Shown here: one piece after another, positions 7,437 through 16,775 of the stretch | Position numbering within the stretch: position 1 is the stretch's first letter | Layout of the letters: the number at the start of each line of letters is the position of its first letter | Origin: Clostridia bacterium | Lineage (GTDB): Bacteria > Bacillota > Clostridia > Oscillospirales > Acutalibacteraceae | Length of the DNA: 37,606 bases | Direction: 5' to 3' | NCBI GenBank assembly: GCA_017465085.1 | Contig: JAFTWW010000044.1 | Location: forward strand, 1-37,606 | The notes under the pieces: model-generated | Seen by the model: the letters and a program-made list of their open reading frames with translations, nothing else | Told to the model about the DNA's origin: nothing | The model's database searches: none | Translations under genes and position numbers: made by a program

Positions 7437-8270
7437 ATGGAAGAAAAGAAAATTTGTAGCGAGTGCGGAACGGAAAACGAAGAAAAATTCGAATTCTGTA
7501 AAAACTGCGGTAAGGAGCTGTATTCCGAAAAACGCGAGGCAGAGAGGCGGGCTAAAGCTACGCCTCCTTCCCGTTACGATCATTCGGCTCCTTACGGCTT
7601 TAACGGCAATATGAACATCCCCGATATTGATGGCATCTCCACCGAAGAGGTGGCGGCCTTCGTGGGCAAAAAGGCGCATAAAATCGTGCCTAAGCTTGCA
7701 AAAATGCAGGTTACCTCCTCCAAGGTAAGCTGGTGCTGGCCTGCGGCAATTCTCGGTTATATGCTGGGTCCCTTAGGCGCGGCGCTATGGTATCTCTACC
7801 GTAAAATGTATAAGGTAGCCCTTATCTTTGCCGCGGTGGGTATTCTTCTTATGGGCGTTCAAATCGCCGTTTCCTATGTCCTGCCCAATACCTCGTCGCA
7901 GAGTGAAATCGGCGTAGAGGATATTATGGGTATTTATGAGGATTACATAAACGGTGAGATAACCTTTGATGAATATATGGAATCTCTTACCGATTCTATG
8001 AATGCTTCTTCGGGTCCCTTATCTGATATTTCGGGTGTGGCAACCCTTGTTATTGCGGGACTCTTTTCATACCATTGGTATAAAAAGCAGATAGTTAAAT
8101 CAATAATGAAAATACGGGCAAATAATACCGACCCGAGATACTATCACTTTGCCCTCACCGCCTCGGGCGGTACCTCGGCGGGAGCCGTGATTTTAGGTAT
8201 AGTGGTATATTACGGTGTAATTGTGGGCGCCGCCATGGCTCTGATGTTCACCTCGGGCTCTTTGTTTTAA
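7437..8270 (+). CDS. Zinc-ribbon membrane protein (DUF2628-like), paralogue of the preceding gene
   Basis: 277 aa. An N-terminal zinc ribbon CSECGTENEEKFEFCKNCGK (residues 7-26) is followed by a polar linker, then the block EEVAAFVGKKAHKIVPKLAKM and membrane segments (about 98-120, 124-143, 198-212, 242-270). The AAILGYMLGPLGAALWYLYRKMY segment is typical of DUF2628-type proteins. An acidic loop EDIMGIYEDYINGEITFDE lies between membrane helices. Eleven bases separate it from the RING-like gene and five from the HAD gene. Likely a membrane-bound partner of its neighbour; role unknown. Confidence 0.75.
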   Translation: MEEKKICSECGTENEEKFEFCKNCGKELYSEKREAERRAKATPPSRYDHSAPYGFNGNMNIPDIDGISTEEVAAFVGKKAHKIVPKLAKMQVTSSKVSWCWPAAILGYMLGPLGAALWYLYRKMYKVALIFAAVGILLMGVQIAVSYVLPNTSSQSEIGVEDIMGIYEDYINGEITFDEYMESLTDSMNASSGPLSDISGVATLVIAGLFSYHWYKKQIVKSIMKIRANNTDPRYYHFALTASGGTSAGAVILGIVVYYGVIVGAAMALMFTSGSLF

Positions 8271-8275
8271 GCTTT

Positions 8276-8956
8276 ATGAAGAAATATACTACACTTTATC
8301 TCGATTTGGATAATACATTGCTTGATTTCTATGCCGCAGAAAAATCGGCAATATCATCATTGCTTAAGCTTCATAATATACCCTTTGGTAACGCGGAAAT
8401 AAGTCTATATTCAGATATTAACCGCAGTTACTGGGAGATGTTTGAACGGGGCGAAATAAAAAAAGAGCAGATATTCGCAGGCAGATTCAAAACCTTTTTA
8501 GAGGCTGTAAGGCGTGAGGGCGACCCCGAGAAAATGGCGTCCGATTATTTTGGGCTTCTATCCGAAGGCTCACAGCTGATGGAGGGCGCAACCGAAATCC
8601 TTGATTATCTTAAAAGCAGGGGATATACCCTTTGCGCCACCACCAACGGAGTGGCTAATACCCAGTTTAAGCGCATAAAAAATTCGGGCCTTGAGCCATA
8701 TTTCGATTATGTTTTTGTTTCCGAAACAACGGGTAGGCAAAAGCCTGAAAAGGAATATTTTGATTATGTGATAGAGCATTCACCCGAAAAGGATAGAAGC
8801 AAAATCCTTATAGTAGGCGATTCCTTAAGCTCGGATATTTTAGGCGGTATAAACGCGGGGCTTGATACCTGTTGGTTTAATCCCACGGGCGAAAAGGCAA
8901 AATATCCTGTAACCTACCAAATCAAAGCTCTATCGGAGCTTAAAAGCATTTTATAA
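8276..8956 (+). CDS. HAD-superfamily phosphatase, YjjG/YfnB type
   Basis: 226 aa. Motif I YLDLDNTLLD (nucleophile Asp10, acid/base Asp12), motif II TTNG near 122-125, a motif III Lys in TGRQKPEKEYFDYV, and motif IV GDSLSSDILGG near 182-192 are all intact. The cap is a helical C1 insertion. The closest recognised group is the YjjG pyrimidine 5'-nucleotidases that remove non-canonical nucleotides. The NUDIX gene three genes upstream would be compatible with a nucleotide house-cleaning role, which is inference. Last gene of the operon; a terminator follows at once. Confidence 0.85.
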   Translation: MKKYTTLYLDLDNTLLDFYAAEKSAISSLLKLHNIPFGNAEISLYSDINRSYWEMFERGEIKKEQIFAGRFKTFLEAVRREGDPEKMASDYFGLLSEGSQLMEGATEILDYLKSRGYTLCATTNGVANTQFKRIKNSGLEPYFDYVFVSETTGRQKPEKEYFDYVIEHSPEKDRSKILIVGDSLSSDILGGINAGLDTCWFNPTGEKAKYPVTYQIKALSELKSIL

Positions 8957-8959
8957 AGC

Positions 8960-9000
8960 AAAAAACTCTTCCCTAAAATTCGGGAAGAGTTTTTATTTTT
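8960..9000. terminator. Bidirectional terminator between HAD gene and ABC operon
   Basis: AACTCTTCCC (8964-8973) pairs with GGGAAGAGTT (8982-8991), with runs of A before and T after. It serves two convergent operons. Confidence 0.85.
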
Positions 9001-9565
9001 ACATTTTAATAATTCGGGCGCCAAGCAGTTCGGCATCTGATGAAATATGAGAAACAAGAATAACCGATTTATTATTATCGAGGAATTCCTCTTTAATAAC
9101 TCTTGCGATTTTTTCCTTCATTTTAGCATCAATACCGTTAAATGCCTCGTCAAGAATAAGCAGGTCGCCCTCGAAACTTAGCGCTCTTATAATGGTGGCG
9201 CGGCGTTTCATACCGCCGCTAAGCTCGCTTACCCTTGTGTTCTTAAATTCAGCAAGACCGAATTTATCAATAAGCATATCTGCCTTCTTGTATTGCTCGC
9301 GCTTTAAGGGGAGCTTGATGTTTTTTTCAAGGGTAAGACCGTTAATCAGCCTATCCTCCTGAAAAACGCAGGAGATTTTTTGTGGTGTTAAGCATAAACC
9401 GCTATCTGCTTTTTCAAGGCCCATTATAATCCGTAGCGCAGTAGTTTTTCCGCAACCCGATTTGCCCCAAAGGCACACACATTCGCCCTTTTTAACGTCA
9501 AGGTTAAAGTTGTCCAATACCTTTAGTTCACCGTAGGAGAAGGAAACATTTTTAAGCTCAAGCAT
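8999..9565 (-). CDS. ABC transporter ATP-binding protein, NitT/TauT type
   Basis: 188 aa, shorter than most members (about 240 aa), with the end of the usual C-terminus missing, but all catalytic motifs are present: Walker A WGKSGCGKTTA (about residues 33-43), Q-loop CVFQEDRL, signature LSGGMKRRA (about 118-126), Walker B LLILDEAFNG and the switch His in ILVSHISSDAE. It powers import with the permease encoded just upstream; its start overlaps the permease stop by 8 bases. The substrate class (sulfonate, nitrate, pyrimidine precursor or other) cannot be deduced. Confidence 0.88.
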   Translation of the reverse strand: MLELKNVSFSYGELKVLDNFNLDVKKGECVCLWGKSGCGKTTALRIIMGLEKADSGLCLTPQKISCVFQEDRLINGLTLEKNIKLPLKREQYKKADMLIDKFGLAEFKNTRVSELSGGMKRRATIIRALSFEGDLLILDEAFNGIDAKMKEKIARVIKEEFLDNNKSVILVSHISSDAELLGARIIKM

Positions 9566-10361
9566 TTGCCTTCCCCCTTTCAGCGTTTAGCAGATATCTG
9601 CCGCAAAGACGCTTTAAGAGAATTTCAATAACAAGGCTCAGCGCCACAACCGTTAGGGTATAGGCATAAACACCCGAAAAATCGAGGTTTGCCTTCGCTA
9701 TATAAATGTTTTTACCGATGGAAATATTGGGGCTATACAGCACCTCAGCCGCAACGCCCGATTTCCAGGCGAAGCCAAGGCCCGTTACGAGAGCGGTTAT
9801 AATCTCCCCCGTAATTGAGGGAAGCTTAATCTTAAACAGTATAGCAAGGGCGCCCATCTTAAATACTCTTCCCATCTCCTCAAGCTCTTTGCAGGAGTTT
9901 TGCAAAGCATCATGGGTGGATTGCCACACAAGAGGAGTTACCATAAGAAAGGATATGAATATGGGCAGAGCATCAATGCTCATAAACAAAAATGCTAAGA
10001 TTATAAATGATACAACGGGAACCGCGCGGATTATTTTAAGTGCGGGGGAGAGAATTGCATCGGCAATTTTAATGTGGCTTGTGAGCATTCCCGAAACAAT
10101 TCCCGCCATAGCGCCTAAAATAAATCCTGCAAAAATTCTTAAGATTGTAAGTAGCGTGGCGGTCCAGAAATCCTTTGTTGCAACAAGGCTTACAAGGGTT
10201 TTTGCAACCGCAAAGGGCGAGGGGAGGAATAGCCTTAAATCCTCACCTATGAGAATGGAGGCTACCCACCAAAGCCCTATCCAGAAAATTACTGCAATAA
10301 TTGCAAATGAAGCTTTTTTAATAATATCTTTATTATTCCGCGCCGTAATAGAAGCTGTCAT
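9558..10361 (-). CDS. ABC transporter permease, NitT/TauT (SsuC) type
   Basis: 267 aa with about six hydrophobic helices and the EAA-type cytoplasmic loop ELEEMGRVFKMGALAILFKIKLPSI (about residues 170-195) that contacts the ATPase. N-terminal pattern LRLFLPSPFAVAKTL matches the SsuC/TauC group. Its reading frame begins 29 bases before the end of the binding-protein gene, so the two overlap. Acts in the cytoplasmic membrane. Confidence 0.88.
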   Translation of the reverse strand: MTASITARNNKDIIKKASFAIIAVIFWIGLWWVASILIGEDLRLFLPSPFAVAKTLVSLVATKDFWTATLLTILRIFAGFILGAMAGIVSGMLTSHIKIADAILSPALKIIRAVPVVSFIILAFLFMSIDALPIFISFLMVTPLVWQSTHDALQNSCKELEEMGRVFKMGALAILFKIKLPSITGEIITALVTGLGFAWKSGVAAEVLYSPNISIGKNIYIAKANLDFSGVYAYTLTVVALSLVIEILLKRLCGRYLLNAERGKANA

Positions 10362-11346
10362 CAGGCAAAGCTCCTCCTATGGATGTTGCATCGTAGCCCT
10401 TAAGCACCTCGAAATAACCAACAATGCTGTTCTTCATTTCACTACCGCTTACATAGGTAAGGTTGCAGTAAGGGATAGCCTGCTTGGCAATGGGAGCGGC
10501 GGCTACAATTTCGTATTTTGCGCAAAGCTCGGCGGCATCATCAATGGAGTTGTTTGCATAATCAACCGAAGCCTTATATTCCTCCAAGAATTTATCAACC
10601 TGCTCCTTGTTTGCCTCAACAAAGGAATCAAGAGCAACAAGGCAACCCATCATAAGACTGCTATCCCCTAATTTTTCCCACTCATCATTCATAGAGATTG
10701 CTCTTCTTAAGGTATCCTTTTTGGTAAGAACAGTGGTGGCAGCAGGCTCGGGTACCATAGCTACCTGCGCCTTGCCGCTAACGAGAGCAGAGATAAGCTC
10801 ATCGTTGGTGGCAATAAACTGAAGGGTAACATCCTTATCGGGATCAATACCGTTTTCAGAGAGGATGTAACGGAGTATATATTCGGGGTTGGAGCCTTCG
10901 CCCGTGGAGTAAATGGTCTTACCCTTAAGGTCGGCTACGGATTTAATGCTCTCACCGTTTTCGAGAATGGAAAGAACACCTAAAGTATTAACCGCAAGCA
11001 TCTTGATTTTGCCCTCGGTTTTTGTGTTAAGCTTTGCCGCAAGATTGGTGGGAACTGCGGCGATGTTGATTTCACCCTTAACTATCTTACCGCTGATTTC
11101 ATCGGCGGCAGAGGCCACGGTGAAGGTGTAATTGTTGGCGGTTTTGCCGTTTGCGCTATCCTCCATCAGCTTTGCCATACCAACGCCTGTGGGGCCTTTA
11201 AGGCAGGCAACGGTCATATCAATGGCGGTGTAGCTCTCCTGGGGCTTTTCATCGGAAATAGGCTCCTTGGCGCCTGCACAGCCCACAAGGCCTAAAATCA
11301 TAACAAGGCTCAAAACCAGAGCCAAAACAGAAATTAACTTTTTCAT
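10333..11346 (-). CDS. ABC transporter substrate-binding lipoprotein, NMT1/TauA-like
   Basis: Start at 11346 is preferred over 11352 because the GAGGT motif then has 8 bases of spacing. A lipoprotein signal peptide with the lipobox LVGCAG (Cys about residue 23) is followed by a type II binding-protein fold: TVACLKGPTGVGMAKLMEDS, AAVPTNLAAKL, DLKGKTIYSTGEGSNPEYILRYIL and VSGKAQVAMVPEPA. This is the pattern of periplasmic NitT/TauT-type receptors, here anchored outside the membrane of a Gram-positive cell. The ligand is unknown; MetQ-like or aromatic/sulfonate ligands are all possible. Confidence 0.88.
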   Translation of the reverse strand: MKKLISVLALVLSLVMILGLVGCAGAKEPISDEKPQESYTAIDMTVACLKGPTGVGMAKLMEDSANGKTANNYTFTVASAADEISGKIVKGEINIAAVPTNLAAKLNTKTEGKIKMLAVNTLGVLSILENGESIKSVADLKGKTIYSTGEGSNPEYILRYILSENGIDPDKDVTLQFIATNDELISALVSGKAQVAMVPEPAATTVLTKKDTLRRAISMNDEWEKLGDSSLMMGCLVALDSFVEANKEQVDKFLEEYKASVDYANNSIDDAAELCAKYEIVAAAPIAKQAIPYCNLTYVSGSEMKNSIVGYFEVLKGYDATSIGGALPDDSFYYGAE

Positions 11347-11364
11347 TTTCATTACCTCTTTTAT

Positions 11365-11964
11365 TTATTTGAGTGTGAACCTATGGCCGTTCCGTTCTAT
11401 AAGACCATCCTTTTCCAAAGCCTCAAGGCCTCGGTAAAGACTCGTTCTGCCGATTTTAAGCCTGCGGGCAAGCTCTGCCATACCGAACTCCACGGTAATA
11501 ACCCCGTTCTCGCAGGGGAGCCCCTGCAAAAACTCATAAAGCTTACTCTCAGCGCTACCTGCGGTAAAGGCATCTATCTTTCGGTTTAAGAATCTTATCC
11601 TATCGGTAAGATAAGCTATGTAGGTAAATGCCACCTGAGGTAGCTTCAGGGCAAGCGCCCTTAAATCCGCCTCGGATAAATAGCAAACCTCACATTTTTC
11701 ACAGGCAATAATATGGCTTAAATCATTATCCCACTCACCGAAAAGGGATGCCGAGCCGAAAATATCGCCGCTTTTAAGGTTTCGCATAGTAACTTGCCTA
11801 TCCTTATTGCAACGTTTTATGGCGGCGATGCCGCTTAACATAAAGCCGATATGGCCGCTTTTGTAAAGCTCCGAGCCCTTTTGCAATAAAACGGGCTCAC
11901 CTAAAAAGCCTCGCGCGGTCGCCTTTTCATCAGCAGTCAATCCTTCGAAAAGAAAACAGTCCAT
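11365..11964 (-). CDS. Crp/Fnr family transcriptional regulator with a CxxCxxC motif
   Basis: 199 aa: an N-terminal cyclic-nucleotide-binding-like beta-roll (residues 5-110), a dimer helix, and a C-terminal winged HTH (MAELARRLKIGRTSLYRGLEALEKDG, about 164-189). The beta-roll carries Cys88-x2-Cys91-x2-Cys94, plus Cys3 and Cys52, which could bind a metal or an Fe-S cluster; typical members of this clostridial group need not have it. It is first in the operon with the ABC transporter (19 bases to the binding protein, counting to the 11346 start), and a palindrome covers its own transcription start, so it most likely regulates itself and the transporter. Confidence 0.85.
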   Translation of the reverse strand: MDCFLFEGLTADEKATARGFLGEPVLLQKGSELYKSGHIGFMLSGIAAIKRCNKDRQVTMRNLKSGDIFGSASLFGEWDNDLSHIIACEKCEVCYLSEADLRALALKLPQVAFTYIAYLTDRIRFLNRKIDAFTAGSAESKLYEFLQGLPCENGVITVEFGMAELARRLKIGRTSLYRGLEALEKDGLIERNGHRFTLK

Positions 11965-11984
11965 AATTCACCTCCTATTTTTTC

Positions 11985-12010
11985 AAAAGTGTTCCATTTG
12001 GTACACTTTT
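11985..12010. promoter_or_regulatory. Palindromic operator, probable Crp/Fnr site
   Basis: AAAAGTGT (11985-11992) and ACACTTTT (12003-12010) form perfect 8-base arms, with CCA/TGG continuing the symmetry inside. It lies at about +3 to +28 relative to the minus-strand start, where a bound dimer would block transcription. Confidence 0.7.
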
Positions 12011-12019
12011 TGTAAATTC

Positions 12020-12048
12020 ATTATATATCCTGCTTTTCAAAAAATCAA
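12020..12048 (-). promoter_or_regulatory. Promoter of the Crp/Fnr-ABC transporter operon
   Basis: Minus-strand TTGATT (12048-12043), 17-base spacer, TATAAT (12025-12020). The palindromic operator lies immediately downstream. Confidence 0.7.
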
Positions 12049-12060
12049 TAGCAAATATGA

Positions 12061-12089
12061 TAATATTAAAAATTTTTTCGGCATACAAT
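12061..12089 (+). promoter_or_regulatory. Sigma-E-like sporulation promoter of the YlmC/YmxH gene
   Basis: TAATATT (12061-12067), then 14 bases from its ATATT to CATACAAT (12082-12089). This matches the mother-cell sigma-E pattern (ATATT, about 14, CATACAnT) and there is no good sigma-A pair nearby. Confidence 0.55.
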
Positions 12090-12105
12090 TATTTGAGGTG
12101 TAATT

Positions 12106-12378
12106 ATGGTTTGCAGAATAGATGAACTTAGGAACAAGCAGGTGGTGTGCATCAGGGATGGACGGGTTTTGGGATATATTTCGGATATAGAGCTTGATAC
12201 CGAAAAGGGAACGCTTACCTCCCTTATAATCTATGGGCGTCCAAAGGCGTTTGGACTCATAGGCAGAGAGGATGATATTGTGATACCCTTTGAGGATATT
12301 GAGGTTATAGGTCCCGAAACGGTACTTGTAAGATGTGATGTGTTAAGTTTTCCCGCTCCCCGTAAAAAACGCACCTGA
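12106..12378 (+). CDS. YlmC/YmxH family sporulation protein (PRC-barrel)
   Basis: 90 aa forming a single PRC-barrel: RIDELRNKQVVCIRDGRVLGYISDIELDTEKG, then FGLIGREDDIVIPFEDIEVIGPETVLV. The family is widespread in spore-forming Firmicutes and named after B. subtilis YlmC and YmxH; molecular role is not established. GAGGTG at 12095-12100 is the ribosome binding site. The preceding promoter resembles sigma-E, in agreement with mother-cell expression. The gene stands alone between the Crp operon and the glycogen operon. Confidence 0.88.
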   Translation: MVCRIDELRNKQVVCIRDGRVLGYISDIELDTEKGTLTSLIIYGRPKAFGLIGREDDIVIPFEDIEVIGPETVLVRCDVLSFPAPRKKRT

Positions 12379-12465
12379 TAAACAAATGGGGCTGATTTTT
12401 GTTGAAAATGCACAAAACGTCGTGAAAAACTTCTCAAATTGACTTATAAACTTGACAAATTTGTA

Positions 12466-12494
12466 TTGAAATAAACATTTTTTAGTGGTATAAT
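12466..12494 (+). promoter_or_regulatory. Promoter of the glycogen operon
   Basis: TTGAAA (12466-12471), 17-base spacer, TATAAT (12489-12494). A second TTGACA at 12452 is too far from the -10 to fit. Confidence 0.7.
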
Positions 12495-12535
12495 AAAGTA
12501 GAATACAAATTCCAAATGAAAGGAATGATCTTAAT

Positions 12536-14416
12536 ATGCAGGATTTTGTAAATTCGTATGATAACAGAATCAGGAACGATGCCTATAAATTTTTAGGCTC
12601 CTTCCTTTATGGAAATAAAGCTGTTTTCAGAGTCTGGGCGCCAAATGCTAAGAGTGTCAGCGTGGTGGGCGATTTTAACGGCTGGAACACAGAAAGTAAT
12701 TATATGTACGGTATCGGCTCGGGCATCTGGCAATGCGAGATAGAAAATGTAGCCGAGTATCAGTGCTATAAATACGCCATAACCGATTTTGGCGGAAAAG
12801 TTACCCTTAAAAGTGACCCATACGCCCGTCATTTTGAAACACCTCCCCAAAACAGTTCAAGACTTTATGGGGACAAGGATTATAAATGGCATGATGGGGA
12901 TTGGATAAAATCCAAGCCCGAAAAGAGTGTGTATTCTTCGCCCGTTAATATATATGAGGTGCACCTTAACTCATGGCGTAGATTCGAGGATGGTAATCCT
13001 TACGATTATGTTACCTTGGCTGAAGAGCTTTCGGCATATGCTAAGGATATGGGATATACCCATATAGAGCTGCTACCCGTAACCGAGCATCCCTTTGATG
13101 GCTCCTGGGGCTATCAGGTAACGGGATATTTTGCTCCAACCTCACGCTATGGCACCCCTGATGATTTCAAAAAATTAGTTGATATAATGCATCAGAACGG
13201 AATAGGCGTTATTCTTGATTGGGTACCCGCCCATTTCCCAAAGGATGAGTTTGGTCTATACCGTTTTGATGGAACACCCCTTTATGAATATTCCGATTAC
13301 CGTAAGGGCGAGCATAAGGAGTGGGGAACTGTCGTGTTTGATTACGGCAAGGTACAGGTTATGAGCTTCCTTATTTCCAGCGCGGTTTATTGGCTTAAGG
13401 AGTATCATGTAGATGGGCTTCGCGTTGATGCCGTTGCCTCAATGCTTTATCTTGATTACGGCCGTCAAGGTGGGGATTGGGCGCCCAATTCCTATGGCGG
13501 CAGAGAGCATTTAGAGGCGGTGGAATTCTTAAAGCAGCTTAATATGGCGGCCTTTGCGGCAGATCCTAACACCCTTATGATTGCCGAGGAATCAACCGCT
13601 TGGCCCCTTGTTACAAAGCCTGTGGAAACTGGTGGCTTGGGCTTTAATTTTAAGTGGAATATGGGTTGGATGAACGATATGCTCAGGTATATGTCTCTGG
13701 ACCCACTTTTCAGAAAGCACCATCACGATTTGCTTACCTTCTCATTTTTCTATGCATTTTCGGAAAACTTCGTTCTTTCCATCTCTCATGATGAGGTGGT
13801 GCACGGAAAATGCTCCCTTATAGAAAAAATGCCGGGGAATTATGATGAAAAATTCAATTCTCTTCGCGCCTTCTTTGCCTATATGATGGCGCATCCTGGC
13901 AAAAAGCTTATGTTTATGGGGCAGGAGTTTGCTCAGTTTATTGAGTGGGATTACAAAAATGAGCTTGATTGGTTCCTGCTTGATTATGATAAGCATAAGG
14001 AAATGCATAAGTTTGTAAAGGAGCTAAACAAATTCTATCTTGAAAATCCTCCGCTTTGGGAGGTGGATTACTCTTGGGAGGGCTTTGGTTGGATTTCTAA
14101 TGATGATACCTCTCAGAGCATAATCTCCTTTAAGCGAATTGATAAGTCGGGCGATGAGATTATCTGCGTTTGCAATTTCGTGCCCGTGGAACGAAAGGAT
14201 TACCGCATAGGCGTTGAGCGGGAAGGCGTATATAAGCAGATTTTCTCAACCGACCTTAAAGCCTTTGGCGGAAAAACCGAAAAGCTTAAATCCTATAAGA
14301 GTGAAGGAGAGGCTATGCACGGCTTTGCAAATTCAATTGCGGTGGATATTCCCGCCCTTTCGGTTACCTATTATAAGCTTTCTGCAAAAAGAACAGTGAA
14401 GAAAAAAGATGATTAA
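12536..14416 (+). CDS. glgB: 1,4-alpha-glucan branching enzyme GlgB
   Basis: 626 aa. An N-terminal CBM48 module ([19 protein letters not shown], residues 33-51) precedes a GH13 barrel. Catalytic residues visible: nucleophile Asp298 in [10 protein letters not shown], acid/base Glu351 in IAEES and transition-state Asp419 in [20 protein letters not shown] and [22 protein letters not shown] are branching-enzyme signatures. A C-terminal beta domain completes it. It introduces alpha-1,6 branches in glycogen. First gene of the glg operon; the ribosome binding site is the AAAGGAA at about 12520. Length is slightly shorter than GlgB enzymes with an extra N1 module. Confidence 0.95.
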   Translation: MQDFVNSYDNRIRNDAYKFLGSFLYGNKAVFRVWAPNAKSVSVVGDFNGWNTESNYMYGIGSGIWQCEIENVAEYQCYKYAITDFGGKVTLKSDPYARHFETPPQNSSRLYGDKDYKWHDGDWIKSKPEKSVYSSPVNIYEVHLNSWRRFEDGNPYDYVTLAEELSAYAKDMGYTHIELLPVTEHPFDGSWGYQVTGYFAPTSRYGTPDDFKKLVDIMHQNGIGVILDWVPAHFPKDEFGLYRFDGTPLYEYSDYRKGEHKEWGTVVFDYGKVQVMSFLISSAVYWLKEYHVDGLRVDAVASMLYLDYGRQGGDWAPNSYGGREHLEAVEFLKQLNMAAFAADPNTLMIAEESTAWPLVTKPVETGGLGFNFKWNMGWMNDMLRYMSLDPLFRKHHHDLLTFSFFYAFSENFVLSISHDEVVHGKCSLIEKMPGNYDEKFNSLRAFFAYMMAHPGKKLMFMGQEFAQFIEWDYKNELDWFLLDYDKHKEMHKFVKELNKFYLENPPLWEVDYSWEGFGWISNDDTSQSIISFKRIDKSGDEIICVCNFVPVERKDYRIGVEREGVYKQIFSTDLKAFGGKTEKLKSYKSEGEAMHGFANSIAVDIPALSVTYYKLSAKRTVKKKDD

Positions 14417-14444
14417 ACCTATTTCAAAATCAGGAGATGTTTTT

Positions 14445-15650
14445 ATGTCAAAGAAAAAATGCGTTGCAATGCTTCTGGCAGGCGGTCAGGGAAGTAGGCT
14501 CGGTGTTCTTACCGAGAAGATTGCCAAGCCCGCCGTACCCTACGGAGGAAAATATAGAATAATAGATTTCCCTCTTTCAAACTGTGTAAACTCGGGTATC
14601 GATACGGTGGGAATTTTAACCCAGTATAAGCCCTTGGAGCTTAACGATTACGTGGGCTCGGGTAAGCCTTGGGATCTTGACCGCTTTAACGGAGGCGTTC
14701 ATATTCTGCCTCCCTATCAGGGCCAGAAGGGCGGAGATTGGTATAAGGGCACGGCCAATGCCATATATCAGAATTTGGAGTTTATCGCCCGTTACGAGCC
14801 TGAATATGTGCTTATCCTTTCGGGCGACCATATTTATAAAATGGATTACGCCAAAATGATAAAACAGCATATCGAAACAAATGCCTCTTGCACCATCTCG
14901 GTTATGGAGGTACCCTTTGATGAGGCCTCTCGCTTTGGTATAATGAATACCAATCCCGATGGTAGTATCTACGAGTTTGAGGAGAAGCCCAAGAATCCCA
15001 AGAGCAATTTAGCATCTATGGGCATTTATGTTTTCTCCTGGGATAAGCTTAAAAAATATCTTACCGAGGATGAGCAGAAGGAAGGCTCCTCCAACGATTT
15101 CGGTAAGGATATAATTCCTGCAATGGTAGGTGCGGGGGAAACCATGATGGTTTACCGCTTCGATGATTATTGGAAGGATGTTGGAACGGTGGATTCCCTT
15201 TGGGAAGCAAACCTTGATTTGCTTAATCCCAAAATTGACCTTAATCTTGCCGATCCCGATTGGAGAATTTATTCAAGAACGAGTAGCTTGCATCCTCAGT
15301 ATATTGATGAAAACGCTAAGGTTGAAAACTCACTTGTTACCGATGGATGCCATATCTACGGCAGTTTGGATTATTCAATCCTTTTTGAAAATGTAACTGT
15401 GGAGCAGGGCGCAAGTGTTGAATATTCACTTGTTATGCCGGGCGCCGTTGTGAAAAAAGGCGCTAAGGTTAAATATGCTATTATAGCAGAGAATGTTACT
15501 GTGGATGAGGGCGCATGTATAGGCACCGAGCCCAGTGGCGAGGATTGGGGCATAACCGTTGTGGGTGCAGATATAAATATAGGTAAAAATGCAACTATAG
15601 GCGCCAAACAGATGATAACCAAAAATGTTGAGGAGGGTGAAAAGATATGA
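14445..15650 (+). CDS. glgC: Glucose-1-phosphate adenylyltransferase GlgC
   Basis: Start at ATG 14445 has AGGAGA 7 bases upstream. An earlier in-frame ATG (14409) overlaps the end of glgB and would add 12 poorly conserved residues. The 401-aa protein has the nucleotidyltransferase motif [17 protein letters not shown] (residues 9-25), [19 protein letters not shown], the sugar-phosphate loop [17 protein letters not shown] and a C-terminal left-handed beta-helix with hexapeptide repeats for allosteric control. It makes ADP-glucose for GlgA. It is followed, with a 4-base overlap, by glgD. Confidence 0.95.
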   Translation: MSKKKCVAMLLAGGQGSRLGVLTEKIAKPAVPYGGKYRIIDFPLSNCVNSGIDTVGILTQYKPLELNDYVGSGKPWDLDRFNGGVHILPPYQGQKGGDWYKGTANAIYQNLEFIARYEPEYVLILSGDHIYKMDYAKMIKQHIETNASCTISVMEVPFDEASRFGIMNTNPDGSIYEFEEKPKNPKSNLASMGIYVFSWDKLKKYLTEDEQKEGSSNDFGKDIIPAMVGAGETMMVYRFDDYWKDVGTVDSLWEANLDLLNPKIDLNLADPDWRIYSRTSSLHPQYIDENAKVENSLVTDGCHIYGSLDYSILFENVTVEQGASVEYSLVMPGAVVKKGAKVKYAIIAENVTVDEGACIGTEPSGEDWGITVVGADINIGKNATIGAKQMITKNVEEGEKI

Positions 15651-16762
15651 GAGCTTCAAATGTTGCAGGCGTAATTTTCGGCAATACCAGAGATCTTCTT
15701 CTCGGAAAACTTACGGGTATTCGCTCTATGGCTTCGGTTCCCTTCGGTAGCCGTTACAGACTTATAGATTTTACCCTTTCTAACTTTGTAAATGCAGGTA
15801 TCACCAATATCGGTGTTGTAACCAACGGAAACTACCGTTCTTTAATGGATCATATCGGTAGCGGTATCGCTTGGGATCTTGATAGAAAAAATAAGGGCTT
15901 ACATATTATTCTTCCTTATGAAACCAAGGGTATGGGAAGATATACAGGCTCGGTGGATGCAATTAAGGGCAGTATGGATTTCATTGATAGATGCCACGCC
16001 GATTATATTGTAATTTGCGAGAGCAACCTTGTTGCTAATATAGATTTTGAATCGGTTGTAGATTTCCATATTAAAGAGCAGGCGGATGTTACCGTAGTTT
16101 ATGCCCACGGCAAGAGCCCTGAGGGTCAGATAGAAACTATGATAACCGAGCTTGAAAACGGCAGAGTAGTTAAGGGTAGTTTTTCAAAAGAATCGGTTGA
16201 GGATTGCGATTACACCTTGGGCGTTACCGTTATCGGCAGAAAGCTCTTAAAGAGCCTCATTGAAGCCGCATCTATGGAGGATATAGGCAGTCTTACAAGC
16301 GGAGTCCTTGCCAAAAAGCTTAATGTTCTTAAGATTCTAGGATACCGCCATAACGGATTTGCCACCGTAATCGATAGCCCTAAAAAGTATTTTGATGCTA
16401 ATATGAGTTTGCTGAGTTCCGAAGTTCGTGAGGATTTATTTAATTCGGAAAGACCCGTGTTCACTAAAACCCGCGATGATATGCCCACCCGTTACGGCAC
16501 CAAGGCGGATGTTAAAAACTGCTTTATTGCCAACGGCTGTGTTATTGACGGAACGGTTAAAAACAGCATCCTTTTCAGAGGCGTTAAGGTAGAAAAGGGC
16601 GCAGTTGTTGAAAACTCAATCATTATGCAGGGCGGCGTTATTGAAAAGGGCGCTAATCTTAAATATGTTATATCTGATAAGAATGCGGTTATCGGTGAGG
16701 GTACCGTTATAAACGGCACCGAAAACAGAGCCTTCTTTATCGAGAAAAATCAAATCTTATAA
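15647..16762 (+). CDS. glgD: Glucose-1-phosphate adenylyltransferase, GlgD (non-catalytic) subunit
   Basis: 371 aa, homologous to GlgC over its length ([22 protein letters not shown] aligns with the Glg[17 protein letters not shown] block), but the phosphate loop GGxGSRL is replaced by [15 protein letters not shown] and the GDHIYKMDY loop by [11 protein letters not shown]. This is the typical state of Firmicutes GlgD, which is inactive alone and raises GlgC activity in a heterotetramer. A C-terminal beta-helix (VKKGA-like repeats) is retained. The ATGA overlap with glgC suits equal production of the two subunits. Confidence 0.93.
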   Translation: MRASNVAGVIFGNTRDLLLGKLTGIRSMASVPFGSRYRLIDFTLSNFVNAGITNIGVVTNGNYRSLMDHIGSGIAWDLDRKNKGLHIILPYETKGMGRYTGSVDAIKGSMDFIDRCHADYIVICESNLVANIDFESVVDFHIKEQADVTVVYAHGKSPEGQIETMITELENGRVVKGSFSKESVEDCDYTLGVTVIGRKLLKSLIEAASMEDIGSLTSGVLAKKLNVLKILGYRHNGFATVIDSPKKYFDANMSLLSSEVREDLFNSERPVFTKTRDDMPTRYGTKADVKNCFIANGCVIDGTVKNSILFRGVKVEKGAVVENSIIMQGGVIEKGANLKYVISDKNAVIGEGTVINGTENRAFFIEKNQIL

Positions 16763-16775
16763 TCAGGAGAATAAA

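Noticed and set aside
9706-10671. 321-aa open frame opposite the permease and binding-protein genes
   Set aside because: It is antisense to two clearly conserved genes, is rich in unlikely residue patterns and has no ribosome binding site.
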